Positions 24,126 to 33,246 are shown, counted from the first letter of the stretch. The stretch is DNA of 36,299 nucleotides from Nocardia acidivorans NBRC 108247 (GCF_001625085.1 NZ_BDAW01000095.1:1-36299); one strand, 5' to 3'. Numbers and translations are program-made. The notes: generated by a model not told the origin, from the letters alone.

Positions 24126-24956
24126 CTACATCCACCAGCGTTCGAGAACCTGGGCCACACCGTCTTCGTGATTGGCGGCGGCGACCTCGTCGGCGGCGGC
24201 GATGGCCTCGGGATGGGCGTTGGCCATCGCCACGCCGTGCCCCGCCATCCTGAGCATGGGAACGTCATTGGGCATATCGCCGAAGGCGATCAGGGCCGAA
24301 TGCTGCACGCCCAGACGCTGCGCCACACTGGCCAGCCCGGTCGCTTTGGTCACCCCGGGCGCGGACAGCTCGATCAGCCCGTTGTCCGTCGAATAGGTGA
24401 GATCGGCGCGACCCGTGAGATGCGGCTCCAGAATCGTGCGCATTTCCCCGCTGGTCGCCCGCGGCAACCGGATCAGCATCTTGATGGCCGGAGCCGCGAT
24501 CACCTCCGCCCGCGACACCTCGGTGTCATCCGGATTCAGCCACGCGTGCTCATACTCCGGTGAACTCACGAATTGCGGAGTCGCCGCGTCATGCGCGGTC
24601 GCCCCCACCCGCTCGGCCGCGAGTCCACACCCGGGCAGCAGGGTTTCGGCCAGATCAGCGGCCCACGCCAGCGTCTCCACATCGAGGGTGCGGGTGGACA
24701 GAATCCGATCCGAGGCGCTGTCGTAGATCACCGCGCCATTGCCGCACACGCACAGCGGCGCGTAACCGAGGCCGTCGACGACCGGATCGATCCAGCGCGG
24801 GGGCCGGCCGGTGGCGAGCACGAACGGCACGCCGTCCGCGATCAGGGCGTCGATCGCGGCTTTCGTGCGCGGAGTCACCTGCTCACCATTGTCGATGAGG
24901 GTTCCGTCGACATCGGTCGCGACCATCTTGGGTTTCGGCAGGTGGAAGAGAGTCAC
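24126..24956 (-). CDS. HAD-superfamily Cof-type phosphatase
   Basis: 276-aa cytosolic hydrolase, counterpart of Rv3813c by position. HAD motifs: DVDGTLID with nucleophile Asp15 and acid Asp17, LATGRP (motif II), GVTKATGL (motif III Lys) and FGDMPNDVPM (motif IV). A C2B-type cap of the Cof family lies between. Such enzymes hydrolyse sugar phosphates or similar small phosphates; the substrate is unknown. The GTG at 24956 has AGGA upstream. It is convergent with the amidase gene, 28 bp between the stops. Confidence 0.9.
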   Translation of the reverse strand: MTLFHLPKPKMVATDVDGTLIDNGEQVTPRTKAAIDALIADGVPFVLATGRPPRWIDPVVDGLGYAPLCVCGNGAVIYDSASDRILSTRTLDVETLAWAADLAETLLPGCGLAAERVGATAHDAATPQFVSSPEYEHAWLNPDDTEVSRAEVIAAPAIKMLIRLPRATSGEMRTILEPHLTGRADLTYSTDNGLIELSAPGVTKATGLASVAQRLGVQHSALIAFGDMPNDVPMLRMAGHGVAMANAHPEAIAAADEVAAANHEDGVAQVLERWWM

Positions 24957-25061
24957 CTAGTCCATCCTGCCTGAAATCCGAGCCCGAAATGCGAACGCTG
25001 CGCGAATTGCCCGTCATTGGCCGCAGGCTCGTTACCCGCCACTGCTGTCCGTAACGCACGG

Positions 25062-25084
25062 TTATCCACAGGTGTCCCTATGAT
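25062..25084 (+). promoter_or_regulatory. Consensus DnaA box next to the probable opp operon -10 box
   Basis: TTATCCACA (25062-25070) matches the strict DnaA box. TATGAT (25079-25084) is a good -10 box 30 nt before the oppB ATG at 25115. No clear -35 was found, so the box would sit in the spacer. It is a single box, not an origin. Confidence 0.4.
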
Positions 25085-25114
25085 CTGGGGCAGAACTCGA
25101 CCCGAGAGGGACTG

Positions 25115-26092
25115 ATGGCCGGCTTTCTCCTGCGACGCGCGCTGAACTATGTCGTGCTGCTCGTGCTGGCGTCGTTCCTGGTATTCACCGTGGCTTCGCT
25201 CACCTTCACGCCACTGGACTACCTGGAACAGCGCAATCCGAGACCGCCGCAATCGGTCATCGACGCCAAACGCGCGGAGCTGCACCTGGATGATCCGATC
25301 CCGCAGCGGTATCTGGCGTGGGCGGGGGGCGTCGTACAGGGCGACTTCGGCAAGACGCTGCCGGGTCAGGCGGTCAGCGAGGAGTTGCCCCGGCGCATCG
25401 GCGTCAGTCTGCGACTGCTGCTCATCGGTTCGATCGTGGGCAGTGTGCTGGGCGTGCTGATCGGTGCGGCGAATGCCATCCGGCAGTACAAGTTCAGCGA
25501 TTATTTGAGCACCGTCGTCTCGCTGCTATTGCTCTCGACGCCGGTGTTCCTGCTCGCGACCCTGTTGAAATTCGGTGCGCTGCAGATCAATCAGGCCACC
25601 GGGGAGCAGATCTTCCTCTACACCGGTGAGACCTCCGCGACCCAGATCCACGGCCTGTGGAATCAGCTCGTCGATCGCGCACAGCATCTGTTCATCCCCA
25701 CGCTCGGCTTGGCACTCGGCGCGATGGCCGGATACAGCCGGTACCAGCGCAATGCCATGCTGGACGTGCTCGGCAGCGATTTCATTCGCACCGCCCGCGC
25801 GAAGGGCCTGACCCGCTCACGCGCCCTCTACAAGCACGGTCTGCGCACGGCGTTGATTCCGATGGCGACCCTGTTCGCCTACAGCCTGGGGGGTTTGATC
25901 ACCGGCGCGACCTTCACCGAGAAGATCTTCGGCTGGCACGGCGTGGGTGAATGGCTGGTCAATGGGATCGGCGCACAGGACATCAATATCGTGCTCGCCT
26001 CCACGCTCTTCACCGGCATCGTGGTGCTGCTGTCTGGCCTGCTGTCCGATATCGCGTACGCGTTGCTCGACCCCCGGGTGCGTGTCGGATGA
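25115..26092 (+). CDS. oppB: Oligopeptide ABC transporter permease OppB
   Basis: 325-aa membrane component of a peptide importer, equal in length to M. tuberculosis OppB (Rv1283c). N-terminal membrane segment (about 9-30), a periplasmic region with AWAGGVVQGDFGKTL, then five further segments. The cytoplasmic EAA-type coupling loop is at about 219-250 (SDFIRTARAKGLTRSRALYKHGLRTALIP), contacting the ATPase. AGAGGG precedes the ATG. First gene of the operon; its stop overlaps the oppC start as ATGA. Confidence 0.93.
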   Translation: MAGFLLRRALNYVVLLVLASFLVFTVASLTFTPLDYLEQRNPRPPQSVIDAKRAELHLDDPIPQRYLAWAGGVVQGDFGKTLPGQAVSEELPRRIGVSLRLLLIGSIVGSVLGVLIGAANAIRQYKFSDYLSTVVSLLLLSTPVFLLATLLKFGALQINQATGEQIFLYTGETSATQIHGLWNQLVDRAQHLFIPTLGLALGAMAGYSRYQRNAMLDVLGSDFIRTARAKGLTRSRALYKHGLRTALIPMATLFAYSLGGLITGATFTEKIFGWHGVGEWLVNGIGAQDINIVLASTLFTGIVVLLSGLLSDIAYALLDPRVRVG

Positions 26093-27027
26093 CCGAAGTC
26101 GAAACCATCATCCAGGGCGCGCCGCACGCCGTCGGCCGGCGGAAGCTGGTGATCCGCCGCTTCCTGCGCAACAGGGTGGCGGTGGTCGCGACCGTCGTGC
26201 TGCTGCTGGTCTTCGTGGCGGCCTTCGTACTGCCGCATTTGCTGCCCTACTCGTACACCGATATGGATCCGGACCTGTCGCAGAAGCTGCAGCCGCCGAG
26301 TTCCAAACACTGGTTCGGCACCACGCTCTCAGGTGAGGACGTGCTGGCGCAGACCCTGCATGGATTGCAGAAATCCCTGATCATCGGATTCCCAGCGGCC
26401 TTCCTGTCGGCGATCATCGCGACCATCGCGGGTGCGCTCGCGGGTCTGCTGGGCGGCTGGACCGATCGCGTCATCATGTGGATTTGCGATCTGTTGCTGG
26501 TGATCCCGAGTTTCATCATGATCGCGCTGTTCGCGCCCAAGACGAAGGGCAACAGCTCACTGCTGTTGATCACCCTGCTTATCGCCTTCTTCGGCTGGAT
26601 GATCAGCGCCCGCATCGTCCGGGGCCTCTCGATGAGCCTGCGGGAGCGCGAATTCGTCCGCGCCGCACGGTATATGGGCGCTTCCACCTGGTCGGTCATC
26701 ATCACGCATGTGGTGCCGAACATCGCGTCCATCCTGATCATCGACACCACGCTCGCGGTCGGCGGCGCGGTCATGGCCGAAACCGGTCTGAGCTTCCTCG
26801 GTTTCGGTGTGCAGCCGCCGGATGTGTCACTGGGTTCACTCATCGGCCGGTACAGCTCCTCGGCGCTGAACTACCCGTGGACCTTCATCTTCTCCGGCGC
26901 GTTCCTGATCACGATCGTGTTGTGCACCAACCTGATCGGTGACGGACTGCGCGATGCGTTCGATCCGAGCGCCAAGCGGGCGCGCGCCAAACAGCGCGGC
27001 AAGAAGGCCAAGGAGACCGCGGCATGA
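26089..27027 (+). CDS. oppC: Oligopeptide ABC transporter permease OppC
   Basis: 312 aa from the ATG at 26089, which overlaps the oppB stop; the frame is open upstream but that part is oppB in another frame. It has the OppC N-terminal helix, the periplasmic HWFGTTLSGEDVLAQ motif characteristic of DppC/OppC, five further membrane segments and the coupling loop REREFVRAARYMGASTWSVI. The C-terminus is a basic tail (KRARAKQRGKKAK). Forms the transmembrane pore with OppB. Its stop overlaps the oppD start as ATGA. Confidence 0.93.
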   Translation: MTEVETIIQGAPHAVGRRKLVIRRFLRNRVAVVATVVLLLVFVAAFVLPHLLPYSYTDMDPDLSQKLQPPSSKHWFGTTLSGEDVLAQTLHGLQKSLIIGFPAAFLSAIIATIAGALAGLLGGWTDRVIMWICDLLLVIPSFIMIALFAPKTKGNSSLLLITLLIAFFGWMISARIVRGLSMSLREREFVRAARYMGASTWSVIITHVVPNIASILIIDTTLAVGGAVMAETGLSFLGFGVQPPDVSLGSLIGRYSSSALNYPWTFIFSGAFLITIVLCTNLIGDGLRDAFDPSAKRARAKQRGKKAKETAA

Positions 27028-28898
27028 GCGAGACGGTGCTGGAGTCGACCGAAAGGCGCACCACCGCCCCACTGTTGGAGGTCGCCGACCTGCGGGTGTC
27101 CTTCCCCGGCGAGGAAGGCCGGGTGGACGCCGTGCGCGGGGTGAACTTCACCGTCAACGACGGTGAGGTGCTCGCCATCGTCGGTGAATCCGGATCCGGC
27201 AAATCGGTCTCCTCGATGGCGGTCATCGGACTGCTGCCGGAGCAGGCCCGAGTGCGCGGTTCAATTCGGCTGCGCGGACGAGAGCTGCTGGGACTCGGCG
27301 ATAAACAAATGTCCGAGTTGCGCGGCAGCCGGGTCTCCATGGTGTTCCAGGACCCGCTGTCCGCACTGACCCCGGTGTACCGGGTCGGCGATCAGATCGC
27401 GGAAGCCCTGCTGGCGCACCGCAAGATGAGCAAGAAGGAAGCCGCCGAGAAGGCGATCGAACTGCTCGAACTGGTCGGGATTCCCGAACCGGCGTTGCGC
27501 ACCAAGGCTTTTCCGCACGAATTCTCGGGCGGTATGCGCCAGCGCGTGGTGATCGCCATGGCGATCGCCAACGATCCCGACCTCATCATCTGCGATGAGC
27601 CCACCACCGCACTCGATGTGACCGTGCAGGCGCAGATCCTGAACCTGCTGCGCAAAGCGCGCGATATCACCGGCGCGGGCGTCATATTCATCACCCACGA
27701 TATGGGCATCGCCGCCACGCTGGCCGACCGCGTCGCCGTTATGTACGCCGGTCGTGTGGTCGAAACCGCGCCTGCCACAGAGCTTTTCCACCGGCCCCGG
27801 ATGCCGTACACCGTCGGACTGCTCGGCTCGATTCCGCGGATCGACGGTCCGGCGCGCGCACCGCTGATCCCGATCATCGGCACGCCGCCCGCCATGCACG
27901 ATCTGCCGCCGGGCTGCCCGTTCGCTCCGCGCTGCCCGGTCGCGATCGACGACTGCCTGGCCGCGGAGCCGCCGTTGCGGGACACCGGTCCCGGGCATCG
28001 CGCGGCCTGCATCCGCACCGAAGAGGTCGGTTCCGATGCGCTGTTCACGGCCTACCGCAAGGAGATCGAGGCACCGGCCGAGGTCACCGAGGTAGATGCC
28101 ACGCAGGTGGTGCTGAAGGTTCAGGATCTGCGCAAAACCTTCCCCATCACCCAGGGCGTCGTATTCCGCAGGCGCACAGGGGAAGTGAAGGCCGTGGACG
28201 GCATCAGCTTCGAGGTGCGCGCGGGGCGCACACTGGCGCTGGTCGGCGAGTCCGGATCGGGCAAGTCGACCACGCTCACCCAGATCATGGATCTGCTGAA
28301 GCCCGAGAGCGGCAGCATCGAGATCCTCGGCCACGACGTCACCGCGCTGACCAAGCAGCAGCGCCGGGATATCCGCCGCAAGATGCAGATCGTCTTCCAG
28401 GACCCGTCGTCCTCGCTGGATCCGCGGTTGCCCATCTCCGATGTGCTGGCCGAACCGCTGCGCATCGACGGGCGGTCGCGCGAGGAGATCAATCGACGCG
28501 TACCGGAGTTGTTGCGGCAGGTGGGCTTACGCCCCGAACATGCCGACCGCTATCCGGCGGACTTCTCCGGTGGGCAGAAGCAGCGCATCAATATCGCGCG
28601 CGCCCTGGCCCTGGATCCCGAACTGCTGGTGCTGGACGAACCGGTCTCCTCGCTCGATGTCTCCATTCAGGCGGGTGTGCTGAATCTGCTACGGGACCTG
28701 CAAACCGAGCGCGGCCTGTCGTATCTGTTCGTCTCGCATGACCTGTCCGTGGTGCGTAATCTGGCCCACGACATCGCGGTGATGTATCGCGGACAGATCG
28801 TCGAATACGGACCGGCGGAGCGCATCTTCGCCGCTCCCGAACACGAGTACACCCGCGCGCTGATCGACGCGGTACCGGTTCCGGCGACCACCCGATAG
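27024..28898 (+). CDS. oppD: Oligopeptide ABC transporter double ATPase OppD (OppD-OppF fusion)
   Basis: 624-aa fusion of two ABC ATPase domains, as in M. tuberculosis OppD (Rv1281c). Domain 1: Walker A GESGSGKS (54-61), signature FSGGMRQ, Walker B LIICDEP. Domain 2: Walker A GESGSGKS (408-415), signature FSGGQKQR, Walker B LLVLDEP. After domain 1 lies the oligopeptide-specific C-terminal region with four cysteines, C298, C304, C311 and C329, which in this family coordinate a [4Fe-4S] cluster. Both ATP sites look intact. The ATG at 27024 overlaps the oppC stop. The stop codon overlaps the ribosome site of the first oppA. Confidence 0.95.
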   Translation: MSETVLESTERRTTAPLLEVADLRVSFPGEEGRVDAVRGVNFTVNDGEVLAIVGESGSGKSVSSMAVIGLLPEQARVRGSIRLRGRELLGLGDKQMSELRGSRVSMVFQDPLSALTPVYRVGDQIAEALLAHRKMSKKEAAEKAIELLELVGIPEPALRTKAFPHEFSGGMRQRVVIAMAIANDPDLIICDEPTTALDVTVQAQILNLLRKARDITGAGVIFITHDMGIAATLADRVAVMYAGRVVETAPATELFHRPRMPYTVGLLGSIPRIDGPARAPLIPIIGTPPAMHDLPPGCPFAPRCPVAIDDCLAAEPPLRDTGPGHRAACIRTEEVGSDALFTAYRKEIEAPAEVTEVDATQVVLKVQDLRKTFPITQGVVFRRRTGEVKAVDGISFEVRAGRTLALVGESGSGKSTTLTQIMDLLKPESGSIEILGHDVTALTKQQRRDIRRKMQIVFQDPSSSLDPRLPISDVLAEPLRIDGRSREEINRRVPELLRQVGLRPEHADRYPADFSGGQKQRINIARALALDPELLVLDEPVSSLDVSIQAGVLNLLRDLQTERGLSYLFVSHDLSVVRNLAHDIAVMYRGQIVEYGPAERIFAAPEHEYTRALIDAVPVPATTR

Positions 28899-28908
28899 GA
28901 GCGATGTG

Positions 28909-30573
28909 ATGCGGAAAATACGATGCGCCGCACTACTGCTCGCGGCCACTCTCGCACTCGCAGGTTGTGCGGGCGGCAGCGACAACGCCACCGGCTCGGC
29001 GGCGATCGGCGGTGGCGCCGACATCAATCCGCATCCCCGCGATGATCTGCGCGATGGCGGGAATCTGCGATTGGCGATCACCGGCTACCCGGTCAACTGG
29101 AACACGCTCCAGATCGACGGCAATGACGGCGAGATCATGGACAGCATCCGCCCGCTGATGCCGCGCGCCTTCGACACCGACGCCGCGGGTAATCTCACGG
29201 TCGATCACGATTACTTCACCGATGTGCAGATGACCAGCACCGATCCGCAAGTGGTCGCCTATACCATCAATCCGAAAGCGGTCTGGTCCGACGGCAGCCC
29301 CATCACCTGGGAAGACCTCGCCTCGGAAGCGAATGCGCTGAGCGGTAGGGACAAGCGGTTCCTGATCGCCATCTCCAACGGCTTCGACCGGGTGGAGAAG
29401 GTGGAGCGCGGCGTCGACGATCGGCAGGCCGTCATCACCTTCGCCAAGCATTTCGCCGACTGGCGTGGGCAATTCGCGGGCAATGCCACGCTGTACCCGA
29501 AAAAGGTTACGCAGGACCCGGATTCGTTCAACACCGCACTGCTGAACGGTATCGGGCTCACCGCCGGGCCGTTCGCGGTGCAGTCCACCGATAAGACGCA
29601 GGGCCGAATCGTGCTGGGCCGCAATCCGAAATGGTGGGGCAACACCCCGAAGCTGGACACCATCACCATCAGCGTGCTGGATCGGACAGCGTGGGTGCCC
29701 GCACTGCAGAACAAGGAACTCGACGCCGCCCTGCTGTCGGATATCAATGATCTGCAGAATGTGCGCAGCACCCCCGACATGGTGGTGCGGAACGCGCCCG
29801 GCAACCGGTGGCGGCACTTCACCTTCAATGGCGCACCCGGCTCGATTCTCGCCGATCCCGCACTGCGCGTCGCGATTTCGAAGGCGATCGACCGCAAGCG
29901 GATCGCCGAGACCGTCCAGCACGGACTGGTCGCGGACCCGCAGCCATTGAACAATCATGTGTATCTGCGCGGCCAAACCGGCTACCAGGACAACAGCCTC
30001 GGCTTCGATCCCGATGCCGCCGCCCGCGAACTCGACGCCATCGGCTGGCTGCGCCAGGGCGACGGCACTCGCGCCAAGGACGGCAAGCAGCTCATCATTC
30101 GCGATGTCATGTACAACGACCCCACCTGGGTGGACATCGCCAAGATGATTCAGGCCGACCTCGGGAAGATCGGTGTCGGCCTGACCATCGACACCCGGCC
30201 CAGCGCAAGGTATTTCGCCGATGTCATCCAGCCGGGCGACTTCGACGTCTGCCAGTTCACCTTCCAGGGCGATGCCTTCCCGCTCAGCAGCGTGCCGCAG
30301 ATCTGGGGCTACTACCCGGATGATCTGCAAGCCAACTTCGGGCGAATCGGCTCGCCGGAACTCAATGAGCTGATCGACAAGGCACTCTCGGAACTGGATC
30401 CGCAGAAGGCCATCGAGCTGGCCAACCAGGTCGATCGGAAGGTCTTCGAAGAGGGGCATTCGCTGCCGCTGACCCAGTCCGAGGGCAACTACGGGGTACG
30501 GTCCGAGCTGGCCAATTACGGTGCGCCCGGGTTGGCCTCCTACGACTACACCCTCATCGGATTTCTGAAGTAA
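28909..30573 (+). CDS. oppA: Oligopeptide-binding lipoprotein OppA, first copy
   Basis: 554 aa from the ATG at 28909, chosen over the GTG at 28906 by its spacing from AGGAGC. Lipobox LALAGC, with Cys20 lipidated. It is an SBP family 5 peptide-binding protein: TINPKAVWSDGSPITWEDL, RNPKWWGNTPKLDTI, AGPFAV and the ALRVAISKAIDRKRIAE block are diagnostic. It presents peptides to OppB/C. A short segment DINPHPRDDL follows the lipid anchor and is mirrored in the second copy. It is about as long as its neighbour and clearly a tandem paralogue. Diverged ligand contacts are likely (for example the NALSGRDK region), but specificity cannot be read. Confidence 0.93.
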   Translation: MRKIRCAALLLAATLALAGCAGGSDNATGSAAIGGGADINPHPRDDLRDGGNLRLAITGYPVNWNTLQIDGNDGEIMDSIRPLMPRAFDTDAAGNLTVDHDYFTDVQMTSTDPQVVAYTINPKAVWSDGSPITWEDLASEANALSGRDKRFLIAISNGFDRVEKVERGVDDRQAVITFAKHFADWRGQFAGNATLYPKKVTQDPDSFNTALLNGIGLTAGPFAVQSTDKTQGRIVLGRNPKWWGNTPKLDTITISVLDRTAWVPALQNKELDAALLSDINDLQNVRSTPDMVVRNAPGNRWRHFTFNGAPGSILADPALRVAISKAIDRKRIAETVQHGLVADPQPLNNHVYLRGQTGYQDNSLGFDPDAAARELDAIGWLRQGDGTRAKDGKQLIIRDVMYNDPTWVDIAKMIQADLGKIGVGLTIDTRPSARYFADVIQPGDFDVCQFTFQGDAFPLSSVPQIWGYYPDDLQANFGRIGSPELNELIDKALSELDPQKAIELANQVDRKVFEEGHSLPLTQSEGNYGVRSELANYGAPGLASYDYTLIGFLK

Positions 30574-30603
30574 CGACAGCCGTCCCGGCGGAAGGAGCGG
30601 TCC

Positions 30604-32271
30604 ATGCGGACACGTTCGACAGTGGCACGACTCGCGATACCTCTCGTCGCGCTCGGTGTGATCGTGTCCGGTTGTAGCTCCGGCGGCAACGAGGGCGGTA
30701 CCGCCGCGCTGGGCACCACCAATTCCATCAATCCGCATCCGGTCGAGGATCTGAAGGACGGTGGCAACCTGCGGCTGTCGCTGAGCTCGTACCCGGAGTC
30801 GTTCAACGCCTTGCACATCGACGGAAATACCGGCGATACGAACGATGTGGTGAGTCCGCTGCTGCCGCAGACATTCGCCAGCAATGCGGCGGGCGATCAG
30901 AGCGTGGACCACGACTTCTATACCGATATCCAGCTGACCAGCAAAAGTCCACAGCAGGTCACCTACACCATCAATCCGAAGGCGGTCTGGTCCGACGGAT
31001 CGCCCATCACCTGGGAGGACATCCGGTCCCAGTGGCAGGCCCTGAACGGTAAGAATCCTGATTTTCAGGTCGCGACCTCCAGCGGATACGACCATGTCGG
31101 CAAGGTGGAGCGCGGCACCGATGACCGGCAGGCCGTCGTTACTTTCGATCAGCCCTATGGTGAATGGCAGGGCTTGTTCGGAGTGCTCTACCCGAAGGCC
31201 GATACCGAATCCCCACAGGCGTTCAACGATTGGGCGCACAACTCGCTGCCGGTCAGCGCCGGCCCGTTCATCATCACCAACCTGGATCGGACCCAGAACC
31301 GGATCACCCTGGGCCACAACCCGAAATGGTGGGGCGATACCCCGAAGCTGACCAATATCACCTATAGCGTGCTCGACAGCAGCGCGTGGGTGCCCGCCCT
31401 TCAGAACAACGAGCTGGACGAGGCGTATGTCTCCGGGCTCGAGAACGTCACCGCCGCGCGCAGCGCACCGGGTGTCGAGATTCGACGGGCCTCGGAGCCG
31501 ACCATCAATATCCTGTGGTTCAACGGCGCACAGGGAGCCATCCTCGATGATCCGGCACTGCGCCGCGCCATCGCCAAGGCCATCGACCGGCAGAATATCG
31601 TGAACACCAGCCAGCACGGCATCGTGGACAATCCGAAGGTCGTCAACAACCACGTCTACGTCGACGGACAGACCGGTTATCAGGACAATGCCGCCGCCGT
31701 GGCGTTCGATCCCGAGGCCGCCGCCAAGGAACTCGATGCGCTCGGATGGGTGCTCAACGGTGATGTGCGCGAAAAGAACGGGCGCAAGCTGGAATTGCGC
31801 GACGTCATGTACGACCAGGCCGGGTGGGTGGATACCGCCAAGATCATCCAGGCCAACCTGGCCAAGGTCGGCGTCAAGCTGAATATCCAAACCGTGCCCG
31901 GCAACGGACTTTTCACCAATGTGATCAACCCCGGCAACTACGACCTCGCACAGACCGCGCTCGGGGGCAGCGTCCTTCCGCTGCAGGTGTTGCGGCAGGT
32001 CTACTACTACGACCCGGCCAACTGGCAGGGCAACAAGTCCCGCGTCGGATCGCCCGAACTCAATACGCTCATCAACCAGACGCTGGCAGAACTCGATCCG
32101 GCCAAGGCGCGTGAACTCGCCAACAAGGCCGACCAGATGATCTTCAACGAGGTGCATTCGCTGCCCCTCAACCAGGCGTCGGGCACCCATGCCGTCCGTA
32201 CCGACCTCGCCAATTGGGGCGCGTTCGGTATGGCGACCCCCGACTACACCAAGGTCGGCTTCCTCAAGTGA
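30604..32271 (+). CDS. oppA: Oligopeptide-binding lipoprotein OppA, second copy
   Basis: 555 aa with AAGGAG 6 nt before the ATG. Lipobox VIVSGC, Cys24. Same SBP family 5 blocks as its neighbour: SINPHPVEDLKDGGNLRLS, TINPKAVWSDGSPITWEDI, GHNPKWWGDTPKL, SSAWVPALQNNELDEA and ALRRAIAKAIDRQNIV. It lies 30 nt behind the first copy, in the same operon, so two binding proteins share one permease. Its stop overlaps the GTG start of the next gene as GTGA. Confidence 0.93.
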   Translation: MRTRSTVARLAIPLVALGVIVSGCSSGGNEGGTAALGTTNSINPHPVEDLKDGGNLRLSLSSYPESFNALHIDGNTGDTNDVVSPLLPQTFASNAAGDQSVDHDFYTDIQLTSKSPQQVTYTINPKAVWSDGSPITWEDIRSQWQALNGKNPDFQVATSSGYDHVGKVERGTDDRQAVVTFDQPYGEWQGLFGVLYPKADTESPQAFNDWAHNSLPVSAGPFIITNLDRTQNRITLGHNPKWWGDTPKLTNITYSVLDSSAWVPALQNNELDEAYVSGLENVTAARSAPGVEIRRASEPTINILWFNGAQGAILDDPALRRAIAKAIDRQNIVNTSQHGIVDNPKVVNNHVYVDGQTGYQDNAAAVAFDPEAAAKELDALGWVLNGDVREKNGRKLELRDVMYDQAGWVDTAKIIQANLAKVGVKLNIQTVPGNGLFTNVINPGNYDLAQTALGGSVLPLQVLRQVYYYDPANWQGNKSRVGSPELNTLINQTLAELDPAKARELANKADQMIFNEVHSLPLNQASGTHAVRTDLANWGAFGMATPDYTKVGFLK

Positions 32272-32936
32272 CCCTCCGGACGGGTCATCCACTGACCTAT
32301 CCGGCCGCTGTGACGATCGGCGCTCTCGCGATTTGCCTCGCGTGGGCGCCGTTCGGCGGTTCGGAGCAGGTGGCCATGGCCGGTGCGGTGGCGCTGGTCA
32401 TTGTGGGGTACAGCGTTTTTCGGTTCGCGGGTGCTTTCGGGTATTTGCCGGTGGGGTTGCCGCGGGGGGAGGCTTGCCGGGATGTGGGGGTGCGGCGGGT
32501 GCGGCAGCAGTATCGGCTGGTGAGTCGGTCGTGGTTGGAGTTCACCACGGGTGGGCGGACTCGGTGGCTGCCGGTGTATTTCGATCCGGCGCTGGTGACG
32601 CTGACGCAGGGGAACGCGGAATTGGCCGGGCGCGCGATCACCGTGGACGGGGGGCGGGTGTATCCGTCGGGGCGGTTGCGGAGTGTCGAGCCGGTGGGGC
32701 GGTTGATCGACAATCCGGCGCGGCCGGATGACGAGGCGGCGTTGAACGCGATGCGGGTCGCCGGGTATGGGCGGCGGCTGCTGCTCGATGCGCAGTCGGC
32801 GGTGGTCGGGCCGTTCCTGGGGCTGCTGTGGGTTTATGTGGCGGGCGGGGGCGTGGCGGGTTTCGTGGGGGCCACCATGATCGGAGCGGGTGCGGCCGTG
32901 TGGTTTTCGGCTATTCGCGGGTCCGATCCCAGCTGA
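32268..32936 (+). CDS. Membrane protein of unknown function coupled to oppA
   Basis: 222 aa from the GTG at 32268, overlapping the oppA stop (GTGA). Two N-terminal hydrophobic segments (about 10-30 and 34-52) and two at the C-terminus (about 175-215) flank a basic soluble region (RRVRQQYRLVSRSWLEF, VYFDPALVTL, AITVDGGRVYPSGRLRSVEP). No family recognised. It ends the opp operon, so it may accompany the transporter. Codon choice shifts to G-ending codons (GTG, GGG, CGG, TTG) compared with the C-ending bias of oppA. Confidence 0.8.
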   Translation: MTLRTGHPLTYPAAVTIGALAICLAWAPFGGSEQVAMAGAVALVIVGYSVFRFAGAFGYLPVGLPRGEACRDVGVRRVRQQYRLVSRSWLEFTTGGRTRWLPVYFDPALVTLTQGNAELAGRAITVDGGRVYPSGRLRSVEPVGRLIDNPARPDDEAALNAMRVAGYGRRLLLDAQSAVVGPFLGLLWVYVAGGGVAGFVGATMIGAGAAVWFSAIRGSDPS

Positions 32937-32953
32937 GGGACGCGTATCCGTCG

Positions 32954-33246
32954 TCAACCGACAGGAAACAGCCAGGCTAGGAGCCGTTCATGACCGAAGG
33001 TGGCGACCGCCGACAGCGCCGCCGCCTCGGCGCGGGCGGTGTGCACGGTGGAGGCGAAAGCCACCATGGGATCGTGCCGATCCACCAGGCGATATGTTCG
33101 ACCATGTCGGCCGAACCGGCGGACGCGGTCGCGGCGGCCGAGGCCATGACCGGCAACGCGGCGGCTGCGGTCGAATAACCCAGGCTCGCAGCCTTTTCCG
33201 GACTCTCACCCTCCTCATCGGGGCCGGAGCGGACTGCGAAAGACAA
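32954..33246 (-). pseudogene. Small gene broken by a single-base frameshift (unknown function)
   Basis: On the minus strand one frame reads EKAASLGYSTAAAALPVMA and GSADMVEHIAWWIGTIP with high GC at third positions. At the CCCATGG sequence near 33065-33070 the coding signal jumps to the next frame, which continues MVAFASTVHTARAEAAALSA, VATFGHERLLAWLFPVG and then stop at 32954. One extra C would join them into a protein of about 95 aa. No good start is visible; a TTG at 33246 lies in the tail of the preceding terminator. I do not know the family. Sequencing error is possible. Confidence 0.45.

Noticed and set aside
25062..25070. Replication origin
   Set aside because: Only one DnaA box was seen, with no AT-rich unwinding region and no dnaA/dnaN neighbours.
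28933..32292. 1119-codon minus-strand open frame opposite the two oppA genes
   Set aside because: It is the complement of two paralogous genes with strong codon bias, so repeats in it reflect the oppA duplication. The sense strand has clear lipoproteins.
32990..33178. Small plus-strand gene in the gap before the acyltransferase
   Set aside because: The Arg/Gly/His-rich product looks like a shadow; third-position GC favours the minus-strand frames with the frameshift.
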